Shown here: piece by piece, positions 4,248-7,332 of the stretch | How the letters are laid out: each line of letters starts with the position of its first letter | Position numbering within the stretch: position 1 is the first letter of the stretch | DNA from: Acidimicrobiia bacterium | GTDB lineage: Bacteria; Actinomycetota; Acidimicrobiia; Acidimicrobiales; AC-14 | Assembly: GCA_019244985.1 (NCBI GenBank) | Contig: JAFASB010000168.1 | Location: 1 to 7,332, forward strand | Direction: 5' to 3' | DNA length: 7,332 nt | Translations under genes and position numbers: made by a program | The notes under the pieces: generated by a model | The model's database searches: none | The model's input: only the letters and a program-made list of their open reading frames with translations | Told to the model about the DNA's origin: nothing

Positions 4248-4499
4248 TCAGAAAGCGGTGCGGCGGCGCTGGCTCCGCTGGATGAGCAAGACGATGGCGG
4301 CCGAAAAGACGATGGCGAGGATGAGCCCGCCGGGGCGCCCGAACAGCAGGCGTCCGACGATGCCGCCGACGATCGAACCGCCGATGCCCACGAGGATCGT
4401 CATCGGGATGCTCATGGGGTTCGGCCCCGGGATGACCAACCGTCCGAGCGCGCCGATGACGAGCCCGCTGAGGATGATCCAAACGATGAGCAAAATCAC
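4248..4499 (-). CDS. GlsB/YeaQ/YmgE family (transglycosylase-associated) membrane protein (83 aa)
   Basis: A small integral membrane protein with three hydrophobic segments (about residues 1-18, 33-52 and 57-73) and the family's glycine-rich pattern: GLVIGALGRLVIPGPNPMS, then TILVGIGGSIVGGIVGRLLF. It ends in a basic cytoplasmic tail (QRSQRRR). The family is linked to general stress response, but its molecular role is not established. The start is GTG 4499, preceded by an excellent AAGGAG at 8 nt. It lies 49 bp downstream of the S9 peptidase on the same strand, so it may be cotranscribed or have its own promoter; none is clear. Length is normal for the family. Confidence 0.9.
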   Translation of the reverse strand: MILLIVWIILSGLVIGALGRLVIPGPNPMSIPMTILVGIGGSIVGGIVGRLLFGRPGGLILAIVFSAAIVLLIQRSQRRRTAF

Positions 4500-4548
4500 T
4501 GTGTCTCCTTGGTTTCTGGCAAGGACCTTTACCCCCGAGAGGGCTCCT

Positions 4549-6492
4549 TCATGCGGGAAGGTTCTCGGCGGCGACAGGCTCGATGTGATCGGCGGGCTCG
4601 AAGCCCAGCACGCGCCCGTAGAACCACAACTCGGCTTCGATCGAACGGATGATGTTCTCGGCTTTGCGGAAGCCGTGCTGCTCGCCCTCGAAGGCGACGT
4701 ACGCGAACGGGAGCCCGCGCAGGCGCAGGGCGTCGACCATCACTTCGGCCTGGCTCGGGGGCACGACGCGGTCCTCGAGGCCCTGGAAGATGACCAGCGG
4801 CGCGGACAGCCGGTCGGCGTAGTGGATCGGCGAACGCTCCCGGTACAGGCCCTTGGTCTCGGGATACGGACCGATGAGCCCGTCGAGGTAGCGCGACTCG
4901 AACTTGTGGGTGTCGGTTGCAAGTGCCTCGGCGTCGGCCACGCCGAAGTAGCTGGCGCCCACCGAGAACTCGTCGCGGAAGGTGAGCGCCGACAACGTCG
5001 TGTAGCCACCAGCGCTCCCACCCCGGATCGCCAGCCGGTCCTCGTCGACCAGGCCCTCGGCCACGAGGTGGCGCGCCGCGTTCACACAATCGTCGACGTC
5101 GACGATCCCCCACCGACCCTTCAGACGCTCGCGGTACTCGCGGCCGTAGCCGGTACTGCCGCCGTAGTTGACATCGACGACGGCAAAGCCCCGGGAAGTC
5201 CAGAACTGTGTCGAGAGGTTCAGAGCCGGCGAGGCCGAGGCCGTCGGACCGCCGTGGCTCATCACCACGAGCGGCGGCCGCTCGCCGGGCGGCGCCGACA
5301 CGTCCTTGTTGGCCGGGCCGTACCAGAGAGCGTGAGCGGTCAGGCCGTCCTCGGTCGAGAATTCGATGGGCTCGGCGGCCGAGATGTAGCCCGCGTCGGG
5401 CGTCGCCGGCCGGCTGCGCCGGAGCGTGTCGGTCACGGCGCCGGCGCCGTCGAGCAGCACCAGAGCGGGCTCCGCTGTTGCGGACGCCACGAACACGGCG
5501 ACGCCGTCACCGTAGGGCCGTAGCGAGCCCACCGCCGTGAACGGCGTGTCCCAGCGATCGAGGCGGCCGGTCTTGGGGTCGAGCACGCCGAGGTTGGCGA
5601 GCGCCCGCTGCCACCAGGTCACGACGATCCGACCGTCGGGAAGGAAGCAATACGTCGACTGGCCGAACACCCAGTCGGGCCCGGTGAACTCCCCGTCGAG
5701 CGGGGCGAGTGGACGCGCTCCGCGTGCCCCGTCGTCTGCGTAGAGGTTCCACCAGCCCGTGCGGTCGGAGACCCAGTGCAACACACCATCGGGACTCCAG
5801 CGCGGCTGGGAGATCGATTCCTCGGGCCCGCCGGCGACGCGCTCGACGCCCGCCAGACCGTCTTGTGCGAACTCGCCGGTCCACAGCTCCGTGCCGTCCC
5901 ACGGCATGTGCGGATGGCACCAGCACAACCAGGCCAGCCGCCGGCCGTCGCCGCTGAAGCGGGGAGCCGAGAAGAAGTCGGCGCCGGACACGAGCTCGGT
6001 GGGCTCTCCGCCGTCGACTGCGTCGACGATCACGACGTCGTTGACGACCTCGCCGTCGAGGTGGCGCTCGCGGACGCAGACGAGCTCGCGTCCGTCGGGG
6101 CTCACGCGGGCGTCCGCGTACCGATGCGTCATCGGCTCGGGCGGCTCGGGCGTCAACGCGCTCGGCTCCCCGCCGGGGTCGACGCGGTAGAGACGCTGAT
6201 CGGCGAAGTGCGAGAAGAACACGCCGCCGCCGCCGACAGCGTAGGCCCCGCCGCCGTACTCGTGCACGGTGGTCCGCGCCGACCACTGTGGGCCGAAGAC
6301 GTCGTGCGGTTCCTCGCCAGGTGCCCAGGTGACGACGGCCTGGCGACCGCCCTCGCTCGGCCGGCCCTCCAGCCAGTACACGCGCTCACCGTCGACCTCG
6401 ATCTGGCCGAGCGACACCGCCTGCTCCACCAACGATGCCGCGGTGATCGGCGACGGCCACGACCCGTACGGCAGCTGCTGTCGCTCGCTCAC
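4549..6492 (-). CDS. S9-family (prolyl oligopeptidase-like) serine peptidase (647 aa)
   Basis: A cytosolic peptidase that probably cleaves short peptides or acyl-peptides. The N-terminal part (about residues 35-370) is a beta-propeller-like region with repeated SPDG and SGDGRRLAW motifs (130-133, 180-188, 233-236) that gates the active site. The C-terminal alpha/beta hydrolase domain (about 375-647) has an oxyanion region HGGP (413-416), nucleophile Ser493 in GGSAGG, Asp574 (GLEDRVVP) and His606 (GEQHGF), a complete triad. No signal peptide or membrane segment is seen. GTG 6492 has a textbook GGAGGAGG 4 nt upstream and overlaps the DUF523 stop by GTGA, so the two are translated together. The frame opens further upstream, but that part overlaps DUF523 and is spurious. 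Exact subfamily, such as acylaminoacyl or dipeptidyl peptidase, cannot be decided here. Confidence 0.92.
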   Translation of the reverse strand: MSERQQLPYGSWPSPITAASLVEQAVSLGQIEVDGERVYWLEGRPSEGGRQAVVTWAPGEEPHDVFGPQWSARTTVHEYGGGAYAVGGGGVFFSHFADQRLYRVDPGGEPSALTPEPPEPMTHRYADARVSPDGRELVCVRERHLDGEVVNDVVIVDAVDGGEPTELVSGADFFSAPRFSGDGRRLAWLCWCHPHMPWDGTELWTGEFAQDGLAGVERVAGGPEESISQPRWSPDGVLHWVSDRTGWWNLYADDGARGARPLAPLDGEFTGPDWVFGQSTYCFLPDGRIVVTWWQRALANLGVLDPKTGRLDRWDTPFTAVGSLRPYGDGVAVFVASATAEPALVLLDGAGAVTDTLRRSRPATPDAGYISAAEPIEFSTEDGLTAHALWYGPANKDVSAPPGERPPLVVMSHGGPTASASPALNLSTQFWTSRGFAVVDVNYGGSTGYGREYRERLKGRWGIVDVDDCVNAARHLVAEGLVDEDRLAIRGGSAGGYTTLSALTFRDEFSVGASYFGVADAEALATDTHKFESRYLDGLIGPYPETKGLYRERSPIHYADRLSAPLVIFQGLEDRVVPPSQAEVMVDALRLRGLPFAYVAFEGEQHGFRKAENIIRSIEAELWFYGRVLGFEPADHIEPVAAENLPA

Positions 6493-6920
6493 AGATCCTC
6501 CTCCGAGCGGACGCGCACCCCCGCGGCGCGCAATGCCTCGGCGGTGACCCCTTCGCCGTCGACGAGCCTGCCAGCGGCGTAGATCTGGTGACAGCCACAC
6601 GACGGCGAGCGGGCCTTGAGCACCGCCTCACGCGCACCGCTCGCGCGCGCGAGCTCGACGGTCGCCGCCGCACCGCGCGCGTACGCGTCGGTGACGTCGG
6701 TGCCATCATCGGCGACGACACGGCCTTCACGGCGCTCGGCCGCCGCCCGCGGCGTGGGCAGTCCGCCCACCGTCTCGGGACAGACAGGCAGCACGCGGAA
6801 GGTGTCGGCGAGGCGCAGGGCCTTCGACGACGGGCTGGCGCTACCCCTGTGATTGCACCGCACACCGAGAAGACAGCTGGATACAACGATCGCGGGCTTG
6901 GGGCCAGTACCGTTGCTCAC
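6489..6920 (-). CDS. DUF523 family protein (TudS-like thiouracil desulfurase fold; 143 aa)
   Basis: It shows the DUF523 signature in order: VVSSCLLGVRCNHRGS (residues 12-27), LPVCPETVGGLPTPRAAAE (44-62) and LKARSPSCGCHQIY (101-114). Cysteines are at 16, 22, 47, 108 and 110. In the characterised family member TudS, three conserved cysteines hold a [4Fe-4S] cluster that removes sulfur from 2-thiouracil, and suitable cysteines are present here. Most family members are uncharacterised, so the substrate is open. GTG 6920 has only a modest upstream AGG. The stop overlaps the S9 peptidase start (GTGA), forming a two-gene operon that diverges from the sigma factor gene across only 27 bp. Confidence 0.88.
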   Translation of the reverse strand: MSNGTGPKPAIVVSSCLLGVRCNHRGSASPSSKALRLADTFRVLPVCPETVGGLPTPRAAAERREGRVVADDGTDVTDAYARGAAATVELARASGAREAVLKARSPSCGCHQIYAAGRLVDGEGVTAEALRAAGVRVRSEEDL

Positions 6921-6947
6921 CGGAACGAACCTACCGGGGGTGAGCGA

Positions 6948-7332
6948 ATGCCGGGTCGCCGCGACACCGAGCTCGTTGAAGACTTGGTGCGGCAGTACCT
7001 CAAGGAAATCGGCGAGTACGAGCTGCTCACGGCCGCCGATGAAGTCGCGCTCGCCAAGACCATCGAGGCGGGCATCGAGGCCGAAGCAGAGCTCGACCGC
7101 GTCGCATCGCCGACGCCAGCGCAGCGCCGTCGCCTCGAGTCCGACGCCGCCGCCGGCAGGCAGGCCAAGCAGCGTTTCATCCAGTCCAACCTCCGCCTCG
7201 TGGTCTCCATCGCCAAGCGGTACCAGTCATCGGGCCTGCCGCTCCTCGATCTCGTGCAGGAGGGCAACCTCGGACTCATCCGCGCCGTGGAGAAGTTCAA
7301 GTACCGCAAGGGCTTCAAGTTCTCGACGTACG
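6948..7332 (+). CDS. RpoD-type sigma-70 factor, N-terminal part (cut by window edge)
   Basis: The first 128 residues of a primary-type or group 2 sigma factor. Region 1.2 is visible at about 9-42 (VRQYLKEIGEYELLTAADEV). A non-conserved spacer follows at 43-72. Regions 2.1-2.2 are at 73-117 (RFIQSNLRLVVSIAKRYQ, then LPLLDLVQEGNLGLIRAVEK), with the beginning of 2.3 (FKYRKGFKFSTY). It directs RNA polymerase to promoters through core binding by region 2.2. Region 1.1 and the long acidic N-terminus of many actinobacterial primary sigmas are absent, so it may be a group 2 (HrdA/SigB-like) factor or a short primary sigma. ATG 6948 has only a weak GGTGA upstream. The reading frame runs off the window at 7332. 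Confidence 0.93.
   Translation, partial: MPGRRDTELVEDLVRQYLKEIGEYELLTAADEVALAKTIEAGIEAEAELDRVASPTPAQRRRLESDAAAGRQAKQRFIQSNLRLVVSIAKRYQSSGLPLLDLVQEGNLGLIRAVEKFKYRKGFKFSTY

Noticed and set aside
4258..5523. 421-residue open frame on the plus strand, antisense to the S9 peptidase and GlsB-like genes
   Set aside because: The opposite strand encodes a peptidase with a full catalytic triad and good ribosome binding sites. The plus-strand product has no recognisable domain and is a typical GC-rich shadow.
5776..6582. 268-residue plus-strand open frame
   Set aside because: Antisense shadow of the peptidase N-terminus and DUF523; low-complexity Arg/Ala composition with no motif.

Overview
The window comes from a high-GC bacterium, most likely an actinomycete. 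The evidence is strong codon GC bias, common GTG starts, a tRNA without an encoded CCA, and an RpoD-type sigma factor with an Acidimicrobiia-like flavour. That class-level guess is from memory and weak. The window is a junction between an integrated phage-like element (left, about 1-4050) and ordinary chromosome (right, about 4050-7332).

Element, rightward arm (2290-4024): a 194-aa protein with a C-terminal helix-turn-helix and a tyrosine integrase with a complete catalytic set. The integrase ends 25 bp before the 3' end of a tRNA-Val(UAC) gene on the opposite strand. This is the classic geometry of an element integrated into the 3' end of a tRNA. The other attachment site is not in the window, so the element continues past the left edge.

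Element, leftward arm (2127 down to 10): a tightly coupled operon of an XRE regulator, a MerR-type excisionase-like protein, a winged-helix replication initiator, a G39P-like helicase loader, a 77-aa small protein and a protein with a duplicated WLRGE motif. Every junction overlaps (TGATG, 11 nt, TGATG, TGATG, ATGA). The initiator gene carries its own probable origin: two perfect 35-bp tandem repeats with internal dyads, a second repeat pair, and an adjacent AT-richer, strand-asymmetric tract. This is the layout of lambda ori inside gene O and SPP1 oriL inside gene 38. The two arms diverge from a locally AT-rich control region (2128-2289).

Chromosomal part: leftward, DUF523 (TudS-like) overlapping an S9 prolyl-oligopeptidase-family peptidase, then a GlsB/YeaQ-type membrane protein, a possible 32-aa membrane peptide and tRNA-Val. 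Rightward from 6948 is the start of a sigma-70 gene cut by the window edge.

Most notable are the self-contained initiator, origin and loader module with no helicase or primase in view, the duplicated motif in the leftmost gene, and a strong hairpin inside the 77-aa gene that overlaps the next gene's ribosome binding site. The element could be a prophage or a phage satellite; the window shows no structural, lysis or conjugation genes to decide.
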